From: Syngnathus acus
Lineage: Eukaryota > Chordata > Actinopteri > Syngnathiformes > Syngnathidae
Length of the DNA: 64,000 nt
Assembly (NCBI RefSeq): GCF_901709675.1
Contig: NC_051103.1
Location: forward strand, 359,501 to 423,500
Direction: 5' to 3'
The notes under the pieces were generated by a model. That model searched no databases, was not told where the DNA came from, and saw only the letters and a list, made by a program, of their open reading frames with translations. This document shows, in pieces, positions 12,080-23,337 of this stretch. Position 1 is the stretch's first letter; each line of letters opens with the position of its first letter. The position numbers and the translations under genes are program-made.

Positions 12080-12149
<70 letters not shown>
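12080..12149. repeat. (GATT)n microsatellite
   Basis: About 17 GATT units run without interruption, followed by diverged gactgaatgacc units. Confidence 0.92.
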
Positions 12150-12252
12150 CTGAATGACCGAGTGACAGAATGACCGAGACCAAATGACTGAGTGACCGAA
12201 TGGGCGATCGTTCGATGTCTGTCTGTCTATGTGCATGTATAGATGTATGTAT

Positions 12253-12612
12253 CCATCCATCCATTTTCTGAACCGCTTAATCCCCACGGGTTCGCGGGTG
12301 AGTTGGAGCCTATCCCAGCCGTCATCGGGCAGTAGGCGGGGGACACCCTGAACCGGTTGCCAGCCAATCGCAGGGCACACAGAGACAAACAACCATTTGC
12401 ACTCGCACTCACACCTAGGGACAATTTGGAGTCTTCAATCGGCCTACCAAGCATGTTTTTGGGATGTGGGAGGAAACCGGAGTGCCCGGAGAAAACCCAC
12501 GCGGGTCCGGGGAGAACATGCAAACTCCACACAGGGAGGGCCGGAGGTGGAATCGAACCCGCACCCTCCTAACTGTGAGGCGGACGTGCTACCCAGTGCG
12601 CCACCGAGCCGC
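12253..12612 (-). mobile_element. tRNA-derived SINE, full length, 13-bp TSD
   Basis: On the minus strand it begins with a tRNA-like head (gcggctcggtggcgcactgg, then a B-box-like ggttcgattcc). It continues through a conserved body and ends in a (GGAT)n tail, seen here as ccatccatcc. The flanks tagatgtatgtat (12240-12252 and 12613-12625) match perfectly. It sits inside the retroviral interior. Confidence 0.85.
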
Positions 12613-12953
12613 TAGATGTATGTATGTATTTCGTTATTGGTTTATGTATTTTTCTCTCACATTTTCTTTCTCATCTTCCACTTCTTTCGGGAATCTTCTC
12701 GCTTTTTAAGAATCTCCTCTGCCATCTCTCCTTGATAGTTCCATGCTGTCACTGGAATGTCGTCTAGGCCAATTGCCTTTCCCCTCTCCATCTTTTACAA
12801 ATGTCTGGGTATGAATTTTATCTATATTTATTTTTCTCACTCATTGGCGGCCCCACAGAGGGACTTGAAGCGGCTCCACAGAGGGACGTGGTGGGCCGAC
12901 AGAGGGATTACGAACACATATGGGTTTTTGGTGACCTCAGTTAAACTGAGGTC

Positions 12954-12972
12954 AACAGAGGGTGTGAAGGAA
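12954..12972 (+). other. Polypurine-like tract before the 3' LTR
   Basis: The purine-rich cagagggtgtgaaggaa directly precedes the LTR start, where a retroviral polypurine tract is expected. It is interrupted by pyrimidines, so this is a moderate call. Confidence 0.4.
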
Positions 12973-14138
12973 TAGGGTCAAAAGACACAAAACCCGCCTA
13001 GCCACAATAACAGATACGCTCACATCTCTTTGGATAAAGTATATAAGCAGACAAGTATATTCATGGAGTCAACCAATAAAGCAGACATAACTAGACATTC
13101 TTTGATATAAGATAATAACAGAGGTTGCTACAACTTCACGATTCAATATGTATTTCTGTGCACTGCAAAATAAATGTCTTTTGATATGTTGCCTAAATAG
13201 CTTAATGACCCTTAAGGAACTGTGTAATGCATGCCTGATGTTTTCTCTCTAAATCATGGACACGGCCAGAGTCGTCTTGACCGTTCAGTACTTGATTATA
13301 TCTTGTGTTTTGACTAAACGTCATATGTCGCCTAATGCGGGACGCCAGCTTTTCGATTACTACTGAACGCTCTGCACAGAGGGAAATGTTTTGCCTAACA
13401 GAAAAGATATGGTGGGAAGCATGATTAAACTAAGAATATAATGATGTGAGCAAAGACATGGAGTATCAAAAGAACTAACTTTGCATAGTCAGGGAACAGT
13501 AATAGATTAATGATGTGACAGCCAAAAGCTCACATAAATTCGTACAAAATGACAAAATTGAAAGAATGAGGTCCGACAGTATATGTGCAAGGATGGAGGA
13601 GAATGTTTACAGGAAGGTCACTTGGAGATAAAAACCAGCTGGTGCCAGAAGGAGACAGCCAAGGACTCGGCCAAAGATGATCACCAAGGCCGAAAGACGG
13701 GATGGAAGACAACAGCCCACACACACACACCGAATCGTCCAGAACCAGCACCCACTCCCATTGAATCAAACTCCACTGCGAACTCGCCCCACCCCAACGA
13801 CTCATCACCCATCAAACTCGCCCCACACCGGCCTGTCCAACTGAATATAAGCTGACCAAAGAACCTTGAACGTTGCCTTTTCTGAATGGAGACTTTCTGC
13901 TCTTGAAGGGCCCAGCGCTGTATTGTACTTTCCTGAAAACAGAGCTTTCTTAACAAGAATTATGATTGAACTCAACCAACCTGTGTAAGTCTAATTTCTG
14001 CTTCAGTGTCTTTGCATTTTCCTAAATCTGAAGAAATTAAACGAGCACGCAGTGAGTGAATTGGATAACAGGTGATTGGCAATGGCTTTTGCCGTGAGGC
14101 GCAGATAGCGCTCCCTAAATTGTGGACAAAATCCAACA
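12973..14138 (+). mobile_element. 3' LTR of the endogenous retrovirus, 1166 bp
   Basis: It runs from taGGGTCAAAAGACAC (first dinucleotide TA rather than TG) to ATCCAACA. It has a TATA-like agtatataagcag near 13036 and an AATAAA near 13170. It matches the copy at 15422-18197 and provides the uninterrupted version of the site where that copy received a transposon (gattactactgaacgc at about 13355). I find no matching flank duplication, so recombination or decay at one end is likely. Confidence 0.7.
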
Positions 14139-14974
14139 ATGACTACTGTCTCCTTTTGGTGTGTTGTTGGCCCACAGGGTTTCTCCTTCGACACGATCCT
14201 GTAGGGAATGCCGTTCTTGGAGAAATGTCTCCTCTGCGCCTCCCGACTACAGTTAGCGGGCGAGCAGGAATGTATATACCTTCGTTCTCAAATCGGGATG
14301 CCCAAGGAAACGGAATGCCCACCTGTTTGTCTATGTTGAGGGGCACTAAGTTTGTCACCCGCTGACGAGTCCGGGGCAAGGGAGGGGTGTCCAATGGAAT
14401 ACGGTACAAAAACAAAAATAAACGTTTACTTTTAACATCAATATGTAGTGATCCCTCGTTTTTCACGGGAGATGCTTTCCAGAACTACACATGAAAAACG
14501 AAAGTCCGCAAAGTACAAACATGTATTATATAGAAAGTTAAAGACTACTGTATTGTACGGAAGAGGAACGTGGTGTGATGTTTCTTGTTGGCCGCTAGAC
14601 GGCATGGATGTATTGCAAGTCAATTAGAAGAGTGTTTTTTCCTTGCCAAGCAATGCAATGTGTCCACCTTCAGAATTACCAATCTATACTAACCCGGGGG
14701 ACATCATGCACAGCGAAACCAAAGTGCACCACGATTACGCATGAATCTCCTGTTGCATTGTGGTCCAGTACACAATATTAAAGATTTCTAAACCCTCCCA
14801 AATACTTTTACGTGACATAAACCTTTCTCATTCCATTAATAACCATTCCCACACTCTCCTGTGCATGTACTTTACAGTAAATAAAAGAACAGATGCGCAA
14901 TATTAACTCCTTCTGGTTGGTGCTTCTTCCCTCACGCGTGGCCAGCTGCCACCTCCTGCGCTTGAATTCAGTCA
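14139..14974. other. Unassigned spacer with a Tigger-like end
   Basis: From about 14456 the sequence gtgatccctcgtttttcacg resembles a Tigger-type terminal repeat, without a partner end. The rest shows no exon, RNA gene or repeat I can name. Confidence 0.35.
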
Positions 14975-15240
14975 AGTGGTATCTATGGCCTCTTTAATCC
15001 AACGCTTTAGTTTGTTTGATTCCGTTTTTCCCCATGTCCCAGTCCATGATGTGATTATTTCTCCTGCAGTGATCTGTAATGGCTGATTTGAGATTTTCCT
15101 GTTCTGCTTTGTCTTTAGTGTCCGTGTAAATTTCCCTGCTGTCTCCTTCTCGCATTCTTTTTGATGTTCCTTTTTTCTCATGCTGAATGACCTGCCTGTT
15201 TCCCTAATGTATGTTTTGTTGCATGACTTGCATGGTATTT
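14975..15240 (-). pseudogene. Second, degenerate Penelope-like element: GIY-YIG fragment
   Basis: The minus-strand frame reads IPCKSCNKTYIRETGRSF, KKEHQKECEKETAGKF and, after a frameshift, AITDHCRRNNHIMDW. These match the GIY-YIG endonuclease region at 54770-55020 in order and spacing. The glycine of YIGETGR is replaced by arginine and the tail is frameshifted. No reverse transcriptase part or hammerhead motif adjoins it. Confidence 0.75.
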
Positions 15241-15808
15241 AACACTGTTGTGCAGCACCGCTTTGCTGGGCGGAGGGATATGTGACACGGTCACTGGGGA
15301 GTAGGGTAGTGTGTTGATCGCATGTCCATTCGGCAGGCAAATAGTGCCGAATAATTGACACAAAGAAGAGACAGAACAAGATTAAGACGGACGTTACTGA
15401 AGAAAGGAAGCTTTTATACACTGGGTCAAAAGACACAAAACCCGCCTAGCCACAATAACAGATACGCTCACATCTCTTTGGATAAAGTATATAAGCAGAC
15501 AAGTATATTCATGGAGTCAACCAATAAAGCAGACATAACTAGACATTCTTTGATATAAGATAATAACAGAGGTTGCTACAACTTCACGATTCAATATGTA
15601 TTTCTGTGCACTGCAAAATAAATGTCTTTTGATATGTTGCTTAAATAGCTTAATGACCCTTAAGGAACTGTGTAATGCATGCCTGATGTTTGTTCTCTAA
15701 ATCATGGACACGGCCAGAGTCGTCTTGACCGTTCAGTACTTGATTATATCTTGTGTTTTGACTAAACGTCATATGTCGCCTAAATGTGAGATGCCAGCTT
15801 TTCGATTA

Positions 15809-17419
15809 CCGTATTTTCCGCCCTAAAAGGCGCACCGGGTTATAAGGCGCACCTTCAATGAACGGCCCATTTTAAAACTTTGTCCATATATAAGGCGCAC
15901 CGGATTATAAGGCGCATAAAATAGAAGCTATATTGCATCAAACTGAGGTTGACTAGGGTTGCGGTATGCATCCACTAGCCAATAACCAACGAGCCCTCTG
16001 TAAACAATCGCGTTTCTCAAACGATCTCCTATAAAATGATCAGAACTGACTAAAGTTCGATCTAACGCATTGGTACTACTTACCTATGTTTCCCTTCCAT
16101 ATCGATCCGTAGATTTACTCGAAACATTAACAGAGCAGCCTATTTTGACATGAAATAGCCTGGTACGTATAGCAGCTATCGCAATAGCATTAGCCATCCG
16201 CAAAGTCTCACGAGCCTCAGTTCGCAATCTCCCATGAGCCTCAGCAAAGTGTAAACAATCGCGTTTCTCAAACGATCTCCTATAAAATGATCGGAACTGA
16301 CTAAAGTTCGATCTAACGCATTGGTACTACTTACCTATGTTTCCCTTCCATATCGATCCGTAGATTTACTCGAAACATTAACAGAGCAGCCTATTTTGAC
16401 ATGAAATAGCCTGGTACGTATAGCAGCTATCGCAATAGCATTAGCCATCCGCAAAGTCTCACGAGCCTCAGTTCGCAATCTCCCATGAGCCTCAGCAAAG
16501 TGTAAACAATCGCGTTTCTCAAACGATCTCCTATAAAATGATCGGAACTGACTAAAGTTCGATCTAACGCATTGGTACTACTTACCTATGTTTCCCTTCC
16601 ATATCGATCCGTAGATTTACTCGAAACATTAACAGAGCAGCCTATTTTGACATGAAATAGCCTGGTACGTATAGCAGCTATCGCAATAGCATTAGCCATC
16701 CGCAAAGTCTCACGAGCCTCAGCTCGCAATCTCCCATGAGCCTCAGCAAAGTGTAAACAATCGCGTTTCTCAAACGATCTCCTATAAAATGATCAGAACT
16801 GACTAAAGTTCGATCTAACGCATTGGTACTACTTACCTATGTTTCCCTTCCATATCGATCCGTAGATTTACTCGAAACATTAACAGAGCAGCCTATTTTG
16901 ACATGAAATAGCCTGGTACGTATAGCAGCTATCGCAATAGCATTAGCCATCCGCAAAGTCTCACGAGCCTCAGCTCGCAATCTCCCATGAGCCTCAGCAA
17001 AGTGTAAACAATCGCGTTTCTCAAACGATCTCCTATAAAATGATCGGAACTGACTAAAGTTCGATCTAACGCATTGGTACTACTTACCTATGTTTCCCTT
17101 TCATATCGATCAGTAGATTTACTCGAAACATTAACAGAGCAGCCTATTTTGACATGAAATAGCCTCGCGGGTACAACAGCTATTCGGTGACGCCCCCTGA
17201 CTACAGTTGCCGTAATGCTGGGAAGCGATGCGACCTTGTAATTTACTAGTCGTACTAAAACGTACTGAAACATTTTGGCAGAGCACTGTGTACAACCAGT
17301 ATGGATCAACAAATTCATCAGTTGATCCATATATAAGGCGCACTGGCCTATAAGGCGCACTGTCGGCTCTTGAGAAAATTTTAGGTTTTTAGGTGCGCCT
17401 TTTAGGGCGGAAAATACGG
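15809..17419. mobile_element. Tigger-like DNA transposon with TIRs, TA TSD
   Basis: The left end is ccgtattttccgccctaaaa and the right end is its complement, ttttagggcggaaaatacgg. TA lies at 15807-15808 and 17420-17421. The motif tataaggcgcac repeats near both ends. The uninterrupted sequence in the LTR at 12973-14138 shows the empty site exactly. The centre is a 251-bp tandem array and no transposase is present, so it is non-autonomous. Confidence 0.85.
16001..17165. repeat. 251-bp tandem array, 4.6 copies
   Basis: Units start at 16001, 16252, 16503, 16754 and 17005, a constant 251-bp period, each starting taaacaatcgcgtttctcaa. The last unit stops after about 160 bases. Copies differ at few sites: atcagaact in units 1 and 4 versus atcggaact in 2, 3 and 5; cagttcgc in 1-2 versus cagctcgc in 3-4. 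The whole array lies inside the transposon. Confidence 0.95.
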
Positions 17420-18204
17420 TACTACTGAACGCTCTGCACAGAGGGAAATATTTTGCTTAACAAAGAAGAGATACGTGCGGAAGCATGATTAAACTAAGAA
17501 TGTAATGATGTAAGCAAAGACATGGAGTATCAAAAGAACAAACTTTGCATCGTCAGGGAACATTAATAAATTGATGATGTCACAGCCAAAAGCTCACATA
17601 ATTCCGTACAAAATGACAAAATTGAAAGAATGACGAATGGATGAGGTGCGACAGTGTAGGAATGGAGCAGAATGTTTACAGGAAGGTCACTTGGAGATAA
17701 AACCAGCAGGTGCCAGAGGGAGACAGCCAAGGACTCTGCCAAAGATGATCACCAAGGCCGAAAGACAGGATGGAAGACGGCAGCCCCCACACACACACCG
17801 AATCGTCCATAACCAGCACCCACTCCCATGGAATCAAACTCTACTGCGAACTCGCCCCACCCCAACGACTCATCACCCATCAAACTCGCCCCACACCAAC
17901 TGAATATAAGCTGACCAAAGAACCTTGAACGTGGCCTTTTCTGAATGGAGACTTTCTGCTCTTGAAAGGCCCAGCGCTGTATTGTACTTTCCTGAAAACA
18001 GAGCTTTCTTAACAAGAATTATGATTGAACTCAACCAACCTGTGTAAGTCTAATTTCTGCTTCAGTGTCTTTGCATTTTCCTAAATCTGAAGAAATTAAA
18101 CGAGCACGCAGTGAGTGAATTGGATAACAGGTGATTGGCAATGGCTTTTGCCGTGAGGCGCAGATAGCGCTCCCTAAATTGTGGACCAAATCCAACAACA
18201 CGAA

Positions 18205-18280
18205 CCCTCGTTTTGGGGGACAAAAGAAATTCATATGATGCCGCTTTTGAGTTAAAGGCAGTCGATTTGGCTGTTAACAT
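18205..18280 (+). pseudogene. Tigger/pogo transposase N-terminal relic
   Basis: GDKRNSYDAAFELKAVDLAV matches the first helix of the pogo/Tigger DNA-binding region (pattern K-R-x-x-Y/F-x-A-x-F-K-L-K). Related copies are at 35541-35627 and 35850. Confidence 0.6.
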
Positions 18281-19079
18281 ACTGACACACATACATAACA
18301 CTGTAGATGTTTCTTCCGGTCACTAGGGGGGGACTGGGCTATTGTTAATGACATCTTGTTGCGTCACCCTTTTCTTTCTTTATTTCCCAGTCACATCTTC
18401 TCTGGAGCTATACATGTAGCTCGCTAGTTTGTGTAACTTATCGATTTGTGCATGAATAAAATTAGCATGAACAGACCCTCATCAAGTAAAATGCTAGAAG
18501 AAATGCATAAAAGCTACAACGAAAGAGAGACTGTGGCGAAGTATATCTGACGCTATTCCAATCCAACACTGAGGAGGAAGACTTTGATGGTTTCAGTGCA
18601 CAAGAGGAAGATGAAGACAGCTCTCAGTGACTTTTACTGGTATGTTTTTTTTAACCAGCCCTGTTAGTGCTGTCCTACCGTGTTGCTGCTTTGTTACCAC
18701 CGGGTCTCAGTGACTTTTACCGGTATGTTTTTTTATCCAGCCCTATTAGTGCTGTGTTGCTGCGGTATTACTGCCGCGTCACAGGCAGTGTTTGGAAAGA
18801 AATGTTAAGGTGTTTAAAAATGCTTTCTGTGTACCGTCTGTCTTTGTAAATAACTCACGTGCACATACAGCTTTTAGTACAGGGTGGCTTATTTATGAAA
18901 AAAAAAAAATTCCCCTAATTTTTGCTCGTGAGTCTTATAGTCCAGAAATTACGGTAGTTCAACACGACTTCTGATATTATGTTACATGTGGTGTACATGG
19001 ACCTGTACTTAAGTATTTACATGATTCTGCTTGGTGACATACGTAAATATAACATTAGTTAGTTGTCATTGTTATGCTG

Positions 19080-19870
19080 ACGATACCCAATTATGTATGC
19101 CGTTAGAAATTACAAATCCGTGACATTGTTGTAGTCTTGAGGCATGGCTCGCTGAGATTCAACAATGGATGTCTCTCATTTTCCGACTTCACCCAGATAA
19201 AACTGAGATGTTGACAATTAGCCCTGCTCGTCATCAGCACCTATTGAAGGACACTGTAAATCTAGATAAATGTACTATTACCTAAAGTGATTCTGTAATT
19301 AATCTCAGTTATATATTATCAAACTCTCTCATTTCAAAAACCGATTAACATAACTAGAACTGTGTTTTTCTCCTCCACAATATTGCTAAGATCTGATTGA
19401 TTTGATTCTTTCAACCGTGATGCATACATTTTTATACATGCGTTTGTTACGTCACGCCTTGTTAATGTAATGTTTTGTTCTCTGGTCTTCCTATGTCTAG
19501 TATTAAAAGTTTACAGTTAGTGCAAAACGCTGCAGCTAAACTGCTCACATGGATGAGAAAGTTTGATCATATTACCCAGATACTAGCCAATTTGCATTGG
19601 CTCCTGGTCCACTTAAGATGTGACTTTAAGGTTATTTTACTAACCTATAAAACTTTGCATGGCTTAGCACTTTCGTATCTCGTCGCCCTACTTGCACGCC
19701 TTACGTTTCGTCCCAAATCTTTGTTCACAAAACGCTGGTCTTTTAGTGATCCCAAGGGCAAAAAGAGCCTTTTCTATTTGGGCTCCAGAGTGATGGAATG
19801 CCCTACCAATAGATATCAGAGCTGCTACCTCAGTAGAAGCATTAGACACAATTAAAAACACATTACTATG
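19080..19870 (+). pseudogene. Decayed non-LTR retrotransposon (L2/CR1-like), RT end and C-terminus
   Basis: Translated pieces in shifting frames give CYADDTQLCMPL (RT catalytic YADD), SLEAWLAEIQQWMS, LHPDKTEML, then LVFSGLP-like and LQLVQNAAAKLLT, HITQILANLHWLLV and LLTYKTLHGLALSYL. This order is characteristic of the common fish LINE C-terminal half. There are many stops and the 5' part is absent. Confidence 0.75.
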
Positions 19871-20280
19871 CTATGGGCTTTAATTTAACTGTGCACGCCC
19901 AGCCTTTCCAATCTTCGCGTCCCCTCTTTGACGTCAGTTCCCACTCAACTGGCCGCGCTTTCACAAACAATAATAATGAACAGACATTAAAATACTAAAT
20001 AAGTTTGTCGTTATCACACAGTGCTTATTTGCGCGTAATAATTTGGCGATAAAGCTTCTTTTTAAAACTGTTTAAAACCTCATTGCCATTATTTCTTGCT
20101 GTTCATACCAATAGCGGCAGTCATGTTTTCCTCAAGACATTAGCTAATTAGACTCACCCGCTAGTTTCTACTGCTCATGACCAGTACATCACATTACATC
20201 ACCAGAGCTACTGTTTTTTTTACCGTTTTTTTTCTGTAGCATTCAATATTTTCACCTTAATGCAGCATTGTTGACCATGA
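19871..20280. other. Unassigned spacer
   Basis: I see no coding exon, RNA gene or named repeat here. Confidence 0.3.
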
Positions 20281-20300
20281 GGGATTAGTCAAAGTCAAAG

Positions 20301-20728
20301 TGTTAGGGTTTGCAGAATATCTTCATCGTATTATTATGTTGGAATGTAACCTGTAATAAATTACCTAGCTTGTCCTGTCTTAACAAAAGTAGTAGACCAA
20401 AGTGCTAAGACCTTTTCACCTGATTGACTAGCTGCAGAGGAAGCAATCAAAGTTGCTTTGTTTCCACAAAGTCGTAAAAGGCCCCCTGCTATGCTTTGAT
20501 CAGCAGGGGAGCGGCTTCACCCCATCCTGTGTTCCCACACCCCCACTTTCAACCCCACTGTGTTTCTTCTCAATAAATATGCACCTGATGAGGCCTGAGT
20601 CAGACTTCATTCGACCATCGCTGTAAGCACAGCGACGAGTGAACTCTCCGCCTGCAGGTGTCTGAAACGACTAACTTGTCTCCAGTGTGGTTCATGCAAA
20701 TTAAGTTAGACTGAGCACTACCCTAACA
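20301..20728 (+). mobile_element. Solo LTR, 428 bp, 5-bp TSD, in the LINE tail
   Basis: The ends are TGTTAGGG and CCCTAACA, perfectly inverted over eight bases. The flanking caaag is duplicated at 20296-20300 and 20729-20733. An AATAAA lies near 20571. This is a well-preserved solo LTR, probably of a Gypsy-type element. Strand is assigned from the poly(A) signal. Confidence 0.85.
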
Positions 20729-21001
20729 CAAAGTCTGCTTTATTGTCAATTTCTTCACATGCCAAGACACACAAAGAAATCGAAATAACGTTCCCACTAT
20801 CCCACGGTGACAAGACATAGTACACAATATGCATACAAGTAAACAACACAAAAAAATAAAAACAAGAAGGCACAAACAATGAATAAATAAGAGCGATGAA
20901 TAAATAATAAATAAACAAATAACACAATAAATAAGAGGAGCAAAAATGGAGCAAGTGTGCGTACAGCAGACAGTCAGAATATAGCGCAAAAGTACAGGAC
21001 G

Positions 21002-22790
21002 CTACGCAGAAGGGGGGAGAGAGTTCAGGATCCTAACAGCCTGGAGAATGAAGCTGTTTGTGAGTCTGGTGGTGCGGGAGCGCAGGCTCCTGTACCTCTT
21101 CCCAGAGGGCAGAAGATCGAACAAAGAGTGAGCGGGGTGACTCACATCACTCACAATCGTGGTCGCCTTGCGGGTGAGATGGGAGGTGTAAATGTCCTTC
21201 AGGGAGGGGAGTGAAGCACCAATAATCTTCCCAGCCGTGTTCACTATGCGCTGCAGGGCCTTCATGTTGTATTCAGTGCAGCTACCACCCCAGACAGCGA
21301 TACAACTGGAGAGGACGCTCTCAATGGTGCCACGGCCATGTAGCCATGACGGCCGGAGGAGCACTTGCTCGCCTGAGTTTCCGCAGGCAGTACAGGCGGC
21401 GCTGAGCTTTCTTTGCCAGTGATGCGGTGTTGGCGGACCAGGAGAGGTCCTCACTGATGTGCACCCCCAGGAATCTGGTGCTGCTCACTCTCTCCACCAC
21501 AGCACCGTCGATGGTCAGCGGCAGGTGTTGGGTGTGACCCTTCCGGAAGTCAACAACCATTTCCTTGGTCTTGTTGACGTTCAGCAGGAGGTTGCTCTCC
21601 CTGCACCACGCGGTCAGAAGGTCAACCTCCAACCTGTACTGAGTCTCGTCGCCATTGGTGATGAGACCCACCAGAGTCGTGTCGTCAGCAAACTTCACTA
21701 TGCGGTTGTCGCTGTAGGTTGCAGTGCAGTCATGCATCAGCAGGGTGAAGAGCAGCGGACTGAGCACGCAGCCTTGGGGGGCCCCCGTGCTCAGTGTGAT
21801 GCTGGCGGAGATTTTGTCGCCAACATGTACCACCTGAGGCCTCTGACAGAGGAAGTCCAGTAGCCAGTTGCAGAGGTAGGTACTGAGGCCCAGCTTGTCG
21901 AGTTTGCAGAGGAGTCGTTGCGGCACAATGGTGTTGAAGGCAGAACTGAAGTCCACAAACAGCAATCTCACGTACGAGTCCCTTCTCTCCAGGTGGGTGA
22001 GGGCCGAGTGGAGGGCAGAGCAGATGGCATCCTCAGAGGACCGTTTGGCTCGGTACGCAAACTGGAAGGGGTCTATGGTGGGGGGGAGAATGGATCTGAT
22101 GTGCTCCATGACAAGCCGCTCAAAGCACTTCATGATGATGGAAGCAGGACGGAGCAGGTTTCTTCGGCACAGGTACGATGGTGGCAGCCTTGAAACACGA
22201 AGGGAAATGTTAAAGATGTCCGTGAAGACACCCGTCAGCTCCCCAGCGCAGTCTTTCAGCGCCAGACCTGGGATGTTGTCAGGGCCCGCCGCCTTACGGG
22301 TGTTGATACCGGCGAGCGCCCTCCTCACGCTGTCGTCACGACAGGGGCTGCTCGTGTGGACGGGGAGCGGTCTTCAGCGGCAAGTGCTGTTCTGAGCGTC
22401 GAAGCGAGCAAAGAAGCGGTTGAGATCGTTGAGCAGACGGATGTCGCCCTCACAGCTTCGCAGCGCGCGCTTGTAGTCCGTGATGGTCTGAATGCCCTGC
22501 CAAAGGCTCCGTGCGTCCTTGCTGTCCTTGAAGTGGGCAGTAATCTTGCAAGAGAACGCCCTTTTCGCCTCCTTGATGCCCCGAGACAGGTCGGCCCTCG
22601 CTGTCCTCAAGCCAGCCTCACCCCCCGCTCTGAAGGCTTTGTCCCTGGCCCCCAGCAGCCTGAGGACAGCCCCTGTCAGCCATGGCTTCCAGTTAGCCCG
22701 AGTGACGATGGATTTCGAGCGGGTCACATCATCAATGCACTTCGCGATGTAAGAGGAAACAGAGTCAGTATACTCCTCTATGTCCGTATT
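21002..22790 (-). pseudogene. LINE reverse transcriptase ORF2, frameshifted
   Basis: The N-terminal piece (22727-22374) is the pre-RT linker (WLTGAVLRLL, LWQGIQTITDYK). The central frame (22328-21321) has NTRKAAGPDNIPG, IIMKCFERLV, FVDFSSAFNTI, STGAPQGCVLSPLL and the catalytic KFADDTTL. The last piece (21454-21002) has TIESVLSSCIAVWGGSC and FDLLPSGKRYRSLR. Near 22190 the expected segment between CFKAATIVP and the DYRPVALTS motif is lost, with a frame change, so the enzyme is dead. Antisense frames here are shadows. Confidence 0.8.
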
Positions 22791-22936
22791 GTATTATGTC
22801 CTCTATGTAGTATTGTCTTTCTTTACGTTTCACCAAAAAATGCACTTTTAAAAGTTTGTTGCATGCATATTCATTTTCCTGATAGATATACACACACAAG
22901 AAATGTGGAATGTTGGAATATGATGGCATCAACACC

Positions 22937-22942
22937 TTTATT
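22937..22942 (-). terminator. Poly(A) signal of the TspO-like gene
   Basis: AATAAA on the minus strand lies about 245 bases after the stop codon of the terminal exon, with no other strong candidate between. Confidence 0.5.
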
Positions 22943-23185
22943 GTCTGTGGATATTATCAGCAGGCAGGAACTGTAAAAGCTTCAGAAGTTAGTCCGTGAG
23001 AGATCAACCAGGGATATTAACAGATACGGTCAGATAATGGAATCATCATTTTGTGTAAATGTTTAACTCCGTATCATCATTTACATCATAACATCATTTG
23101 TACATGAGGCCAACTGTGTGTAAAACAACAACAACAGATAGCAGTGGTAAATTTTAGTAAACAAATACACAACATGAGAAGGAAT

Positions 23186-23337
23186 TCATCTCAATGCCCT
23201 TTTTTGCTGCTGGTTAATCTCCATTGGGTCCATGGATTCCAGGCTGATGCCATTGTACAGTGGCTGCTTGCAGTGGCGCCAAATCACCAGGACAAGGCGG
23301 ATGATGTATAGCAACACCGCTGCTGCTAGCAGCACAA
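23186..23337 (-). CDS. TspO-like gene, terminal exon 7
   Basis: The acceptor is cctacttgtag. It encodes the last helix, [20 protein letters not shown], then the tail [23 protein letters not shown] and a TGA stop at 23188-23186. Confidence 0.82.

Larger units (their letters stand above)
4892..12972 (+). mobile_element. Decayed interior of an endogenous retrovirus
   Basis: About 8 kb lie between two LTRs in the same orientation. The sequence is AT- and purine-rich on this strand and has no long reading frame; I could not recognise gag, protease or polymerase motifs. Later insertions include a hAT MITE (11614-11958) and a SINE (12253-12612). Small relics in the env position are listed separately. 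An alternative is that the LTRs flank non-viral DNA through rearrangement; the primer site at the left and the purine-rich tract at the right argue for a provirus. Confidence 0.5.
15422..18197 (+). mobile_element. Solo LTR of the endogenous retrovirus family, with nested transposon
   Basis: It starts TGGGTCAAAAG and ends ATCCAACA, flanked by acac on both sides (15418-15421 and 18198-18201). Without the nested element at 15809-17419 it is about 1163 bp, against 1166 bp for the 3' LTR at 12973. The flanks rejoin into cttttatacac-gaaccctcg, matching the unoccupied paralogue at about 35826 (cttttatacacaaaccgtca). Confidence 0.8.
15326..18956 (+). mobile_element. Tigger-like element relic, split by a solo LTR
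   Basis: The left piece (15326-15421) and right piece (18202-18956) align in order with 35755-36628 of the complete element at 34915-36628. The right end is cttatagtccagaaattacg followed by a TA. The right piece keeps transposase N-terminal codons just after the LTR and an acidic C-terminal tail at about 18545-18630 (NTEEEDFDGFSAQEEDE). The left terminal repeat is missing. Confidence 0.65.
20285..22795 (-). mobile_element. 5'-truncated LINE (L2/CR1-like, Maui-type), minus strand
   Basis: From right to left it has the linker after the endonuclease, the reverse transcriptase, the C-terminal region, a 3' UTR with many short A/T runs and the end gacaataaagcagactttg. The tail consists of repeated ACTTTG units and is split by a solo LTR. 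The endonuclease is absent, so the insertion is 5'-truncated. Confidence 0.8.

Noticed and set aside
12357-12615. Three overlapping frames of about 70-80 codons
   Set aside because: They recur in the SINE copy at 39672 and reflect SINE sequence, not protein.
16001-17165. Possible CRISPR-like or gene-cluster array
   Set aside because: The 251-bp units are directly adjacent with no spacers and lie inside a eukaryotic transposon.
21459-22976. Plus-strand frames of 134-206 codons
   Set aside because: Antisense shadows of the LINE reverse transcriptase, which has clear motifs on the minus strand.
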